Positions 17,071 to 25,265 of a stretch of DNA of 64,000 nucleotides are shown here, in pieces. Both the position numbers and the translations under genes were made by a program. The notes beneath the pieces are model-generated. The model was not told where the DNA came from. It saw only the letters and a list, made by a program, of their open reading frames with translations, and did not search any database. Within the stretch, counting starts at the first letter, position 1, and the number at the start of each line of letters is the position of its first letter. Source of the stretch: Alistipes shahii WAL 8301 (GTDB lineage: Bacteria; Bacteroidota; Bacteroidia; Bacteroidales; Rikenellaceae); NCBI RefSeq assembly GCF_025145845.1, contig NZ_CP102253.1, positions 1,674,001-1,738,000 of the forward strand, read 5' to 3'.

Positions 17071-20000
17071 ATGTCCATCTCCTTCAAAGAAGACCATATC
17101 AGCCAGATCCCCGCGCTGCTGATGCTCGAAAAGTTCGGGTACACATACCTCACACCCGATGAGGCGCTGGCCCTGCGCGGCGGGAATCTCGCCAACGTGC
17201 TGCTCGAACCCGTGCTGCGCAAACAGCTCGCCGCCATCAACGTCGTGCAAGTCAGCTCGATGCGAACTACCGTATTCTCCGAGCAGAACATCACCGCCGG
17301 AATCGACGCCCTGCGCAACATCCCGATGGACGAGGGGTTCATGGAGGCTTCGCAGACGGTCTACGACCTGCTCACCTCGGGCAAAACCCTCGAACAGATT
17401 GTCGACGGCGACCGCAAGAGCTTCGTGATGCAGTACATCGACTGGAAGAATCCGCGCAACAACGTCTTCCACGTCACGGAGGAGTTTGCCGTCAGCCGCA
17501 CGGGGATGACCGACACCTACCGGCCCGACATCGTCCTCTTCGTGAACGGCATTCCGCTATGCATCATCGAGTGCAAGCGTCCCGACGTGAAGGACTCCAT
17601 CGAACAGGCCATTTCGCAGCACCTCCGCAACCAGAAGGCCGACGGCATCCGTTCGTTGTACCTCTACTCGACGCTGCTGCTGGCCATCAACCGCCAGGAG
17701 GGCAGTTACGCTACGACGGCCACGCCCGAAAAGTTCTGGGCGCGGTGGCGCGAGCAGTTTACCGACCGCGAGGAGGAGGCCCGTTACCGGCAGGAGCTGG
17801 AACGGGTGGTCAACGAGCCGCTGTTGGACGACAAGCTCTTTGGAGAGCGGTTCGACTATGTGCACCGCAATTTTGAGGACCTTTACAAACAGCCGGTCAC
17901 CCCGTCGGTGCAGGACGAATACCTCTACAGCCTCTGCCGGCCCGAACGGCTGTTGCAGCTGATGTACGGTTTCACGCTCTACGACGACGGCATCAAGAAG
18001 GTGGCACGTTACCAGCAGTATTTTGCCGTGCGGCAGACGATGCAACGCATCCGCCACATCGAGGGCGGGCGGCGGCGCGGCGGCGTCATCTGGCACACGC
18101 AGGGGAGCGGCAAGTCGCTGACGATGGTGATGCTGGCGCAGGCCATCATCCTCGACAAGGAGATTCGCAACCCGAAAATCATCCTCGTAACCGACCGCAC
18201 GGACCTCGACCGACAGATTACGGGGACGTTCCGCAAGTGTCAGATTCGCGTCGAGAACGCCACGACGGGGAGCAAGCTCGTCGAACTGCTCAACAGCAAG
18301 AGCGATGCCGTCATCACGACGATTATCAACAAGTTCGAGACGGCCGTGCGCGGCATCCGCACCCCGTTGACCGACCCCAACATCTTTGTGCTGATCGACG
18401 AGGGGCACCGCAGCCAGTACGGCGAGATGGGCATCAAGATGGAGAAGACGCTCCCGAATGCCTGCTTCATCGCCATGACCGGCACGCCGCTGATGAAGAA
18501 GGAGAAGAACACGGCCCGGAAGTTCGGCGGCATCATCCAGCCGGTCTACACGGTGGATCAGGCCGTGGCGGACAAGGCCGTCGTACCGCTGTTGTATGAG
18601 GGTCGCATGGTGCCGCAGGTGGTACACGAGGAGACGATTGACCGCTATTTCGACAAGATCTGCGGATGGATGAGCGACGCCCAGCGGGCCGACATGAAGA
18701 AGAAGTTCAGCCGTGCGGACCAGCTCAACCAGACGCAGCAGCGCATCTACGCCATTGCGTGGGACATTTCGCAGCATTTCCGGGAGAACTGGCAGGGGTC
18801 GAAGTTCAAGGCGCAGCTGGTGGCTCCGCGCAAGCGCATCGCAATTCTCTACAAGCAGTATCTCGACGAAATCGGCATCGTCTCGTCGGAGGTGCTCATC
18901 ACCTCGCCCGACACCCGGGAGGGGGAAGACGAAGCATTCGGCGAGACCTCGAACGTGGAGGTGGCCTTCTGGAAGCGCATGATGGATGAATACGGCACGG
19001 CCAAAAAGTACGAGGCAAGCATCATCAACCGCTTCAAGAACAGCGACAAGCCGGAGATTATCATCGTCGTGGACAAACTCCTGACGGGATTCGACGAACC
19101 CCGCAACACGGTGCTCTATCTCGACCGCAAGTTGAAGGACCACACGCTGCTGCAGGCCATTGCCCGCGTCAACCGCGTCTGCGAAGACAAGGAGTTCGGG
19201 TATATCATCGACTATTACGGCGTATTGGGGTCGCTCAATTCGGCGCTGGAGCTCTACACCGATTTCGACAAGGAGGATCTGGAGGGAACCTATACGGACA
19301 TTTCGGAGGAGGTGGCCAAGCTGCCCCAGAAGCATGCCGAGTTGTGGGACCTCTTCAAGGAGGTGCGCAACACAACCGACTTCGAGGCCTTCGGCAATGT
19401 CCTGCGCGAGGAGGACCGGCGCACGCTCTTCTACGAAAAGCTGCGGGCCTTTGCCCGGACGCTGAAGGTAGCGCTTTCGTCCATCGTATTCCATCAAAAC
19501 ACGCCTCAAGAAGAGGTCGAACGGTACAAGCACGATCTGGCCTTCTTCATGAAGCTCCGTAATGCCGTGCAGGAGCGCTACTCCGACACGGTGGACTACA
19601 AGCAATACGAAGGGCAGATTCAGAAGCTGATCGACACGCACATCGAGAGCGGCGAGGTGCAGGTCATCACCGACCTGGTGAACATCTTCGACAAGGAGCG
19701 GTTCGCCGAAGAGGTGGAGAAAATCTCCGGAAAAGCAGCCAAAGCAGACACGATTGCCTCGCGAACGGCCAAGTACATCACCGAGAACATGGATACCGAT
19801 CCGGCCTTCTACAAGAAGTTCTCGCAGATGCTCAAGGAGACCATTTCGCAATACGAACAAGGGCGAATCGACGAGGCAGAGTATCTGACCCAGGCGACGG
19901 ACCTGATGAACAAGGTGCTGAATCATACCGACAGCGAGATTCCCGACGTGCTGAAGGATAACAATGCCGCGCGGGCCTACTTCGGATTGAGTCTGGAGGT

Positions 20001-20283
20001 CTACAAGTCGGTCATAAAGCCCGAACAGGGGCTCGACCTGACGCAAATCGCACTCGACACGGCCAGCCGGATCGACGCCATCATTCGTCAGCACATCTTC
20101 GAGAAGGGGACACTCATTGTCGACTGGCCGCTCAAGGACAGGTTGGTCGGCATGATGAAGCTCGACATCGAGGACTATCTGATTGACGAGGTCAAACGCA
20201 AGTATGATCTGTCGATGACCTTCGACGACATGGATGCCATCATCGACCGGGCGGTCGACGTGGCTCAAAAATGGTTCCGGTGA
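17071..20283 (+). CDS. hsdR: type I restriction endonuclease subunit R
   Basis: 1070-residue motor-nuclease subunit. The N-terminal nuclease domain has the PD-(D/E)xK pattern RPD153 ... E167-C-K169 (IIECKRPD). The SF2 helicase core has Walker A TQGSGKS with K348, DEGH box at 443-446, MTGTPL (motif III region) and a C-terminal RecA lobe with LLTGFDEP and IARVNRV. The C-terminal helical domain mediates assembly with M and S. All key motifs are intact, so the restriction complex should be active. Confidence 0.95.
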   Translation: MSISFKEDHISQIPALLMLEKFGYTYLTPDEALALRGGNLANVLLEPVLRKQLAAINVVQVSSMRTTVFSEQNITAGIDALRNIPMDEGFMEASQTVYDLLTSGKTLEQIVDGDRKSFVMQYIDWKNPRNNVFHVTEEFAVSRTGMTDTYRPDIVLFVNGIPLCIIECKRPDVKDSIEQAISQHLRNQKADGIRSLYLYSTLLLAINRQEGSYATTATPEKFWARWREQFTDREEEARYRQELERVVNEPLLDDKLFGERFDYVHRNFEDLYKQPVTPSVQDEYLYSLCRPERLLQLMYGFTLYDDGIKKVARYQQYFAVRQTMQRIRHIEGGRRRGGVIWHTQGSGKSLTMVMLAQAIILDKEIRNPKIILVTDRTDLDRQITGTFRKCQIRVENATTGSKLVELLNSKSDAVITTIINKFETAVRGIRTPLTDPNIFVLIDEGHRSQYGEMGIKMEKTLPNACFIAMTGTPLMKKEKNTARKFGGIIQPVYTVDQAVADKAVVPLLYEGRMVPQVVHEETIDRYFDKICGWMSDAQRADMKKKFSRADQLNQTQQRIYAIAWDISQHFRENWQGSKFKAQLVAPRKRIAILYKQYLDEIGIVSSEVLITSPDTREGEDEAFGETSNVEVAFWKRMMDEYGTAKKYEASIINRFKNSDKPEIIIVVDKLLTGFDEPRNTVLYLDRKLKDHTLLQAIARVNRVCEDKEFGYIIDYYGVLGSLNSALELYTDFDKEDLEGTYTDISEEVAKLPQKHAELWDLFKEVRNTTDFEAFGNVLREEDRRTLFYEKLRAFARTLKVALSSIVFHQNTPQEEVERYKHDLAFFMKLRNAVQERYSDTVDYKQYEGQIQKLIDTHIESGEVQVITDLVNIFDKERFAEEVEKISGKAAKADTIASRTAKYITENMDTDPAFYKKFSQMLKETISQYEQGRIDEAEYLTQATDLMNKVLNHTDSEIPDVLKDNNAARAYFGLSLEVYKSVIKPEQGLDLTQIALDTASRIDAIIRQHIFEKGTLIVDWPLKDRLVGMMKLDIEDYLIDEVKRKYDLSMTFDDMDAIIDRAVDVAQKWFR

Positions 20284-20978
20284 TGCAGCAGATATTCGTC
20301 TACGGAAAAGAGACGATTCCCTACAGCGTGCTCTTTTCCGCCCGCCGGACACTCGGAATCAAGGTATATCCATCCGGCGAGGTCGTTCTGCTGGCTCCGG
20401 AAGGGACGCCGGAAGAGGTTATCGAGCAGAAACTCCACAAACGGGCGCCGTGGATTCTTCGGCAGCAGGCCTATTTCAAGGATTTCGGGATTCGGAGTCC
20501 GGAAAAACGGTATGTCAGCGGAGAGTCGCACTACTATCTGGGAAAGCAGTTCCTGCTCCGGGTCTCGGAAGGCAAAACCAACAGCGTCCGCTACAAGGGG
20601 CGCTGCTTCGAAGTGGTATGCACCTCTCCGGACAGGGCCCGGGAGTTGATGAGATCCTGGTACCGCGAACACGCCAAACTCAAGTTTGCCGAGTATGCGG
20701 AGCCAATCATTTCCCGATTTGCACGGTACGGAGTTGCGCCAACCTCACTCTATGTCCAGGAGATGGAAAACCGTTGGGGCAGCTGCACCCCCAAGGGGAA
20801 AATCATTCTGAATACGGAACTCATCAAGGCGCCGCGTCCCTGCATTGAATATGTTATTACGCATGAGATGTGTCATCTGCTGCATCCCGACCATACCGCG
20901 GCCTTCTTTACCCTGCTCGAAACCGAGATGCCCGACTGGCGGCGTTGGAAAGACAAGTTGGAGCGATTCATGATGTAG
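20283..20978 (+). CDS. YgjP-like (M48/SprT-type) metalloprotease linked to R-M
   Basis: 231-residue YgjP/COG1451 family protein with the zinc-protease motif ITHEMCHLLHPDH (H194-E-x-x-H198). The N-terminal half is the usual beta-rich domain (ARRTLGIKVYPSGEVVLLAP) followed by YREHAK and RWGSCTPKGKIILNTELI. The ATG overlaps the hsdR stop (TGATG), so translation is coupled. This family is recurrently associated with type I R-M loci; a role in proteolysis of a complex component is a reasonable but unproven inference. Confidence 0.88.
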   Translation: MQQIFVYGKETIPYSVLFSARRTLGIKVYPSGEVVLLAPEGTPEEVIEQKLHKRAPWILRQQAYFKDFGIRSPEKRYVSGESHYYLGKQFLLRVSEGKTNSVRYKGRCFEVVCTSPDRARELMRSWYREHAKLKFAEYAEPIISRFARYGVAPTSLYVQEMENRWGSCTPKGKIILNTELIKAPRPCIEYVITHEMCHLLHPDHTAAFFTLLETEMPDWRRWKDKLERFMM

Positions 20979-21014
20979 GTGCAAACTGCTTCAAAAGCAT
21001 CATCCGTCCTCCCC

Positions 21015-21035
21015 GTATGACAAATGTATGACAAA
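21015..21035 (+). repeat. right copy of 21-bp element-end repeat
   Basis: Identical and in the same orientation to 4012-4032 (two GTATGACAAA units separated by T), 45 bp inside the right attachment repeat. Confidence 0.75.
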
Positions 21036-21043
21036 TCAAAAAG

Positions 21044-21077
21044 AAAACCGCGTTGCAGATAACTGCAACGCGGTTTT
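21044..21077. terminator. bidirectional terminator between the element and tRNA-Cys
   Basis: Perfect 15-bp inverted repeat with arm AAAACCGCGTTGCAG and a 4-nt loop ATAA. It can stop transcription from the R-M operon on the + strand and from tRNA-Cys on the - strand. Confidence 0.85.
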
Positions 21078-21079
21078 AG

Positions 21080-21095
21080 TGAGGTCTGAAGCGGA
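21080..21095 (+). repeat. right attachment-site repeat, tRNA-Cys 3' end
   Basis: TGAGGTCTGAAGCGGA, second copy of the 16-bp direct repeat; it includes the 3' end of the tRNA-Cys gene, which stays intact after insertion. Confidence 0.85.
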
Positions 21096-21152
21096 TTCGA
21101 ACCGCTGTACAAGGTTTTGCAGACCTTTGCCTAGCCACTCGGCCATCAGACC
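21082..21152 (-). tRNA. tRNA-Cys (GCA)
   Basis: On the - strand a full cloverleaf can be drawn: acceptor GGTCTGA/TCAGACC, anticodon stem AAGGT/ACCTT around CTGCAAA with anticodon GCA, and T-arm AGCGG-TTCGAAT-CCGCT. The discriminator base is U, as expected for tRNA-Cys. CCA is not encoded. It is the integration target of the element. Confidence 0.93.
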
Positions 21153-21300
21153 ATCATCTTTCCCGCTGCGCCCTCTCTACACCAACCTAACCCTATCAGC
21201 TCTCTCCGCTCCCTTTCACACAACCGGAACTCAAACCGAAAAACGGCCCCTCTCCGGCCCGGGGAGCGTTCGGAACTAATTTCCAAGCGCATCGGGAGTG

Positions 21301-21308
21301 CAAATATA
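21301..21308 (-). promoter_or_regulatory. -7 promoter box, candidate promoter for tRNA-Cys
   Basis: On the - strand the sequence reads TATATTTG. It is about 150 nt upstream of the tRNA 5' end with no gene in between, implying a long precursor leader if used. Confidence 0.4.
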
Positions 21309-21389
21309 CGAACAATTCTGATTTTTGCAAAACTTCTGCCCAACTTTGCATTATTTCCCGAATAAATTCCCGTTATTTCCCAAAAACCG

Positions 21390-21397
21390 CTACCTTT
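21390..21397 (+). promoter_or_regulatory. weak -7 box of dprA
   Basis: TACCTTTA, one base from TAnnTTTG, 33 nt before the dprA ATG. Confidence 0.35.
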
Positions 21398-21430
21398 ATC
21401 ATCTGCAAAAACGATTTTTCATTCGCGGCT

Positions 21431-22531
21431 ATGACCATCGAAGATATTGCCCTTCAGATGACTCCGGGCATCGGTATAAAAGGAGCCGTGCATCTGCTGG
21501 AGCTGTTCGGCGATGCGCGGAGCATTTTCGCCGCCACCGCCGATGAACTCGTCGCCAAAGCCGGCCTGCGTCCCGACACGGCGCAGCAGATCGTCCGCCG
21601 GAAGGGATTTCCGGCCGCCGAAAAGGAACTCGCCCACTGTCGCCGCAACAACATTGCGGCCGTCGCCTCCACCGACCCGGAATACCCGGCGCTGCTGCGC
21701 GAAATCCCCGATTATCCCCACGTAATATACATAAAGGGCTGCGTCGAAGCCCTCTCGGCACGTTGTATCTCCATCGTCGGGACACGCGAGGCGACCCCTT
21801 ACGGACAGACGGCCTGCAACCGGCTGGTGGAAGGGCTTGCAGAGCGCATACCGGGGCTTTCGGTGGTCAGCGGGCTGGCGTTCGGCATCGACGTTGCGGC
21901 GCATCGCGCTGCGCTTGCAGCAGGCGTACCGACCGTCGCCGTGGTGGCCAACCCCCTGCCCGGGGTGACGCCCGCCCAGCATACGGACGTGGCGCGCGAC
22001 ATACTCGCCCGCGGGGGTGCGCTGGTCACGGAACTGCATTCGCAATCGAAACAGAACGGCAACTTCTACCTGGCGCGGAACCGCATCATCGCAGGATTGA
22101 GCGCGGGGTGTATCGTCGTCGAGTCGCCCGACAGCGGCGGTTCGCTTTTCACGGCCCACTGCGCCGACTCCTACGACCGCACGGTGATGGCCGTGCCGGG
22201 ACGCATCACCGACCGGGCGTCGGCCGGGACGAACCACCTGATCCGCAACCGCAAAGCGCAATTGGTGCTGACAGCCGACGACGTGATCCGCGAACTGATG
22301 TGGGACCTCGGGGAGAATCCCGCAACGCTGCGCGCAAAACCCCCGACACCGGAACTGACACCCGACGAAGCGGGATTGCTGGGCTGTTTCCGCACGGACG
22401 ACCCGCTTTCGGTCGAGGCGCTCGGCGAGCTGACGGGGCTGAATCCCGGCGAGCTGGCGACGCTGCTCGTGGGTCTGGAGCTGGCAGGAGCCGTGCGCCA
22501 GCTGCCCGGAAACCGATATATGAAGCTATGA
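21431..22531 (+). CDS. dprA: DNA-processing protein DprA
   Basis: 366-residue DprA/Smf protein, which loads RecA on incoming single-stranded DNA during transformation. An N-terminal helix-hairpin-helix/SAM-like part (MTPGIGIKGAVHLLELFGDA) precedes the Rossmann fold: SIVGTREATPYGQ, VSGLAFGIDVAAHRAAL and ARNRIIAGLSAGCIVVE. A C-terminal winged helix follows (ALGELTGLNPGELATLLVGLEL). Its stop overlaps the tatD start (ATGA), giving a two-gene operon, dprA-tatD. Confidence 0.95.
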   Translation: MTIEDIALQMTPGIGIKGAVHLLELFGDARSIFAATADELVAKAGLRPDTAQQIVRRKGFPAAEKELAHCRRNNIAAVASTDPEYPALLREIPDYPHVIYIKGCVEALSARCISIVGTREATPYGQTACNRLVEGLAERIPGLSVVSGLAFGIDVAAHRAALAAGVPTVAVVANPLPGVTPAQHTDVARDILARGGALVTELHSQSKQNGNFYLARNRIIAGLSAGCIVVESPDSGGSLFTAHCADSYDRTVMAVPGRITDRASAGTNHLIRNRKAQLVLTADDVIRELMWDLGENPATLRAKPPTPELTPDEAGLLGCFRTDDPLSVEALGELTGLNPGELATLLVGLELAGAVRQLPGNRYMKL

Positions 22532-23541
22532 AACTGACAGATACGCATTCACACCTTTACGACGAAGCGTTCGACCGCGACCGCGAAGAGGCTTTGGCGC
22601 GCGCCGCGGCCGAAGGGGTCGGGCAGCTGCTGCTCCCGGCCATCGACTCCGAAAGCCACGAACGGCTGTTCGGGCTTTGCCGCCGCCACCCGCAGCGGTG
22701 CATCCCGATGATGGGCCTGCACCCCACGTCGGTGAACGACAATCCCCGCTGGCGCGACGAACTCGCTCTGGTCGAAAGTTACCTCCGGACGCCGCCCGAG
22801 GGAATCGCGGGGTTCTGCGCCGTGGGCGAAATCGGGCTGGACCTCTACTGGAGCCGCGACTTCCGGGAAGAGCAGGCCGAAGCCTTCCGCCGCCAGATCG
22901 ACCTTTCGCTGCAATACGGACTGCCGATCGCCGTGCATACGCGCGACGCCTGGCCCGAAACCGTCACCATCATGCGCGAATACCGCGGCCGGGGCGTCCG
23001 GGGCGTTTTCCACGCCTATTCCGACGGAATCGAAACCTATCGCAAACTGAAGGAGTGCGGCGATTTCGTTTTCGGAATCGGCGGCGTAGTGACCTTTAAA
23101 AAGAGCAGGCTGGCCGAGGTCGCGGGCGAAATGGAGCTGCGGGACCTCGTGCTCGAAACCGACTGTCCCTATCTGACGCCCGCGCCTCACCGGGGCGAGC
23201 GCAACGAATCGGCCTGGGTGCGTTACGTCTGCGAAAAAGTCGCCCAAATCAAGGGACTGACCCCGGAAGAGGTCGCGGAAGCGACGACGGCCAATGCCGA
23301 AAGGATGTTCGGACGGCCGCAAAACCGGCCCGCCCCCAGTCATGGCCGGAAGTTTTTCGATGCGCCCGAGGCGAATCGGCAGGCCGCAGCTCCGCCCTGC
23401 GGAGGCCTGCCCGCAACTGCGTTTCGAGCGGACCCCCGCGAGCTGCCGCCTGAAAACGCGACCGAAGTTCCGGAGAACGAATCTTCCGACCACGCATCCC
23501 CCTCGTCAGACAACGGCCTTTCCCGGCCCGAAAGAGCATAA
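22528..23541 (+). CDS. tatD: TatD family metal-dependent hydrolase with C-terminal extension
   Basis: 337-residue TatD-type DNase/hydrolase. The metallo-hydrolase features are present: DTHSHLYD at the start (H-x-H), VGEIGLD (Glu), IAVHTRDAW (His), VFHAYSD (His) and LETDCPYL (Asp). Typical TatD proteins are about 255-265 residues and end after the NAERMFG helix; here about 70 extra residues rich in Pro, Ala, Glu and Ser follow (after residue about 265). The extension is probably disordered and may come from loss of the ancestral stop codon. Translationally coupled to dprA. Confidence 0.9.
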   Translation: MKLTDTHSHLYDEAFDRDREEALARAAAEGVGQLLLPAIDSESHERLFGLCRRHPQRCIPMMGLHPTSVNDNPRWRDELALVESYLRTPPEGIAGFCAVGEIGLDLYWSRDFREEQAEAFRRQIDLSLQYGLPIAVHTRDAWPETVTIMREYRGRGVRGVFHAYSDGIETYRKLKECGDFVFGIGGVVTFKKSRLAEVAGEMELRDLVLETDCPYLTPAPHRGERNESAWVRYVCEKVAQIKGLTPEEVAEATTANAERMFGRPQNRPAPSHGRKFFDAPEANRQAAAPPCGGLPATAFRADPRELPPENATEVPENESSDHASPSSDNGLSRPERA

Positions 23542-23554
23542 CACGACACCGGAC

Positions 23555-23860
23555 ATGAAAAAAATAAAGATCACGGTCTTGCGCAAGACCTGCCACAGGG
23601 ATCTGATGGAGCAGTACGAAAATCCCATCGAACATGCCTGCGACCTGTACGAAGGGCAGGTTTTCACGACCGACGGCTGGCGGAAACCCGACGGATTGTG
23701 CGACAGCGCCTGGCAGACGCTTTCGCCGTTCGTCATGACGCTGGCACACGGCGGCACGAACATCTACGAGGGCTGGATGAAGAATCCCGCCTCGGCGATG
23801 ATCTCCTGCAACGACGGGTTTCGCCCCGTGAGCTTTCTGATCGAAACATTAGAGAAATAA
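23555..23860 (+). CDS. TIGR04076 family protein
   Basis: 101-residue protein resembling the TIGR04076 family of unknown function: KIKITVLRKTCHRDLMEQY, then CDLYEGQVF, LCDSAWQTLSPFVMTLAHGG and the closing SCNDGFRPVSF. It lies 13 nt after tatD and 7 nt before the asparaginase gene, so is likely in the same transcript. No catalytic residues can be named. Confidence 0.75.
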   Translation: MKKIKITVLRKTCHRDLMEQYENPIEHACDLYEGQVFTTDGWRKPDGLCDSAWQTLSPFVMTLAHGGTNIYEGWMKNPASAMISCNDGFRPVSFLIETLEK

Positions 23861-23867
23861 AAACGCT

Positions 23868-24896
23868 ATGCGATCCTCCATTCTGATCATCTACACGGGC
23901 GGGACCATCGGCATGAAGACCGATGCCGCCACCGGGGCGCTGGTCCCCTTCGATTTCAGCGGCATCTACGACGAATTCCCCTCGCTGAAACGCCTCAACG
24001 TCGACATCGACGTACACACGGTGTCGCCCGTGATCGACTCGTCGAACGTCGAGCCGGCGAACTGGGTGGCCCTGGCCCGCCTGATCCGCGACAACTACGC
24101 CCGCTACGACGGATTCGTCGTGCTGCACGGAACCGACACCATGTCCTATACGGCATCGGCCTTGAGCTTCATGCTCGAAAATCTCGCCAAACCCGTGGTC
24201 TTCACCGGAAGCCAGATTCCGATCGGCGTGCTGCGCACCGACGGGCGCGAGAACCTCATCACGGCCATCGAAATCGCCGGAGCGCGCATCGGCGACCGGC
24301 CCGAGGTCCCCGAAGTGTCGCTCTATTTCCAGAACCGGCTTTTCCGCGCCAACCGCACTACCAAACGCAGCGCCGAAGCCTTGAGCGCCTTCCGTTCCTA
24401 CAACTACCCGCCGCTGGCCGAAGTCGGCGTCAACATCGCCTACAACCTCCCGGCGATCCTGCAACCCGAAGAGTCGCCGGCGGAACTGCGCATCGCCACG
24501 AAGCTCTCCGGAGGCATCGAGCTGATCAAACTCTTCCCGGGAATGGGCGAGGAGATCCTGCGGGCCATGTTCTCGGCTCCGGGGCTGCGGGCCGTGGTGC
24601 TCGAAACCTTCGGCGCGGGCAACGCCCCCACCTCCGAATGGTTCATCCGCGTCATCGAAGAGGCCGTCGCACGCGGAATCATCCTCCTCAACATCACGCA
24701 GTGCGGCGGGGGCCGCGTCTCGATGGAGTTGTACGAAACAGGGCTTAAACTGCAAAAAACCGGCGTCCTGTGCGGCTACGACATGACCACCGAGGCAGCC
24801 GTGACCAAACTGATGTACGTACTCGGGCTGGGGCTTCCGGACGACGAGACACGCATGCTTCTGCGCAAGCCCCTGCGCGGAGAATTTACGGCATAA
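23868..24896 (+). CDS. ansA: type I L-asparaginase
   Basis: 342-residue asparaginase hydrolysing L-asparagine to aspartate and ammonia. The first catalytic Thr lies in IYTGGTIGM at the N-terminus and the second in VVLHGTDTMSYTASAL (about residues 84-99). The TGSQIPI and GRENLITAIEIA segments and the C-terminal lobe (VLETFGAGNAP) fit the bacterial type I cytoplasmic enzyme. No signal peptide is visible. Confidence 0.93.
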   Translation: MRSSILIIYTGGTIGMKTDAATGALVPFDFSGIYDEFPSLKRLNVDIDVHTVSPVIDSSNVEPANWVALARLIRDNYARYDGFVVLHGTDTMSYTASALSFMLENLAKPVVFTGSQIPIGVLRTDGRENLITAIEIAGARIGDRPEVPEVSLYFQNRLFRANRTTKRSAEALSAFRSYNYPPLAEVGVNIAYNLPAILQPEESPAELRIATKLSGGIELIKLFPGMGEEILRAMFSAPGLRAVVLETFGAGNAPTSEWFIRVIEEAVARGIILLNITQCGGGRVSMELYETGLKLQKTGVLCGYDMTTEAAVTKLMYVLGLGLPDDETRMLLRKPLRGEFTA

Positions 24897-25265
24897 GCCA
24901 TTGCACGTAACAAATTTTTTTTCTATATTTCGCACTGCTAACGTACCCTTTCCGCCGGGACCATTGGGCGGAGGCCGGCGTAGCGCACAGGCAAAAAGAT
25001 TGATTTACAACTACTTGATCGGGTCCGGGGTGAATTATCCGGGATTCGGCTCTACGTGCAGGAATAACCTTTCGCAACTGCGCCGGAGCACAAAAGGACG
25101 CCGCAAAGGCTGCGAAAGACAAAAAAAATAATTATTTTTAGCGAAAAAATAACCCGGCGGAAACGCCCGAAAAGAAAAGAGGCCCCGACCGGCCGGAAAA
25201 ACGAAGAAACCAAAACACAACAATAAAAAATCAACTAATCAAAATTTAATTTATCCAACACAACT
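24897..25265 (+). other. 369-bp gap before the Exb operon
   Basis: No gene supported on either strand. The left part has weak -7-like TATATTTC near 24925; the right part is A-rich with a perfect AT palindrome AAAAATAATTATTTTT at 25124-25139. It may be a long 5' leader of the exbB operon; no known riboswitch pattern was recognised. Confidence 0.4.

Larger units (their letters stand above)
3879..21095. mobile_element. integrative mobilizable element in tRNA-Cys, carrying type I R-M
   Basis: A 16-bp direct repeat TGAGGTCTGAAGCGGA occurs at 3879-3894 and at 21080-21095; the right copy is the 3' end of a tRNA-Cys gene. Between them lie a tyrosine integrase next to the left end, HTH proteins, a Toprim protein, a MobV relaxase with an upstream inverted-repeat region, and a complete type I restriction-modification locus. 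There is no coupling protein or type IV secretion gene, so the element should be mobilizable rather than self-transmissible. Several internal genes are much more AT-rich than the chromosome, a sign of mixed ancestry. The boundary call rests on the repeat, the tRNA target and the integrase position. Confidence 0.88.
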
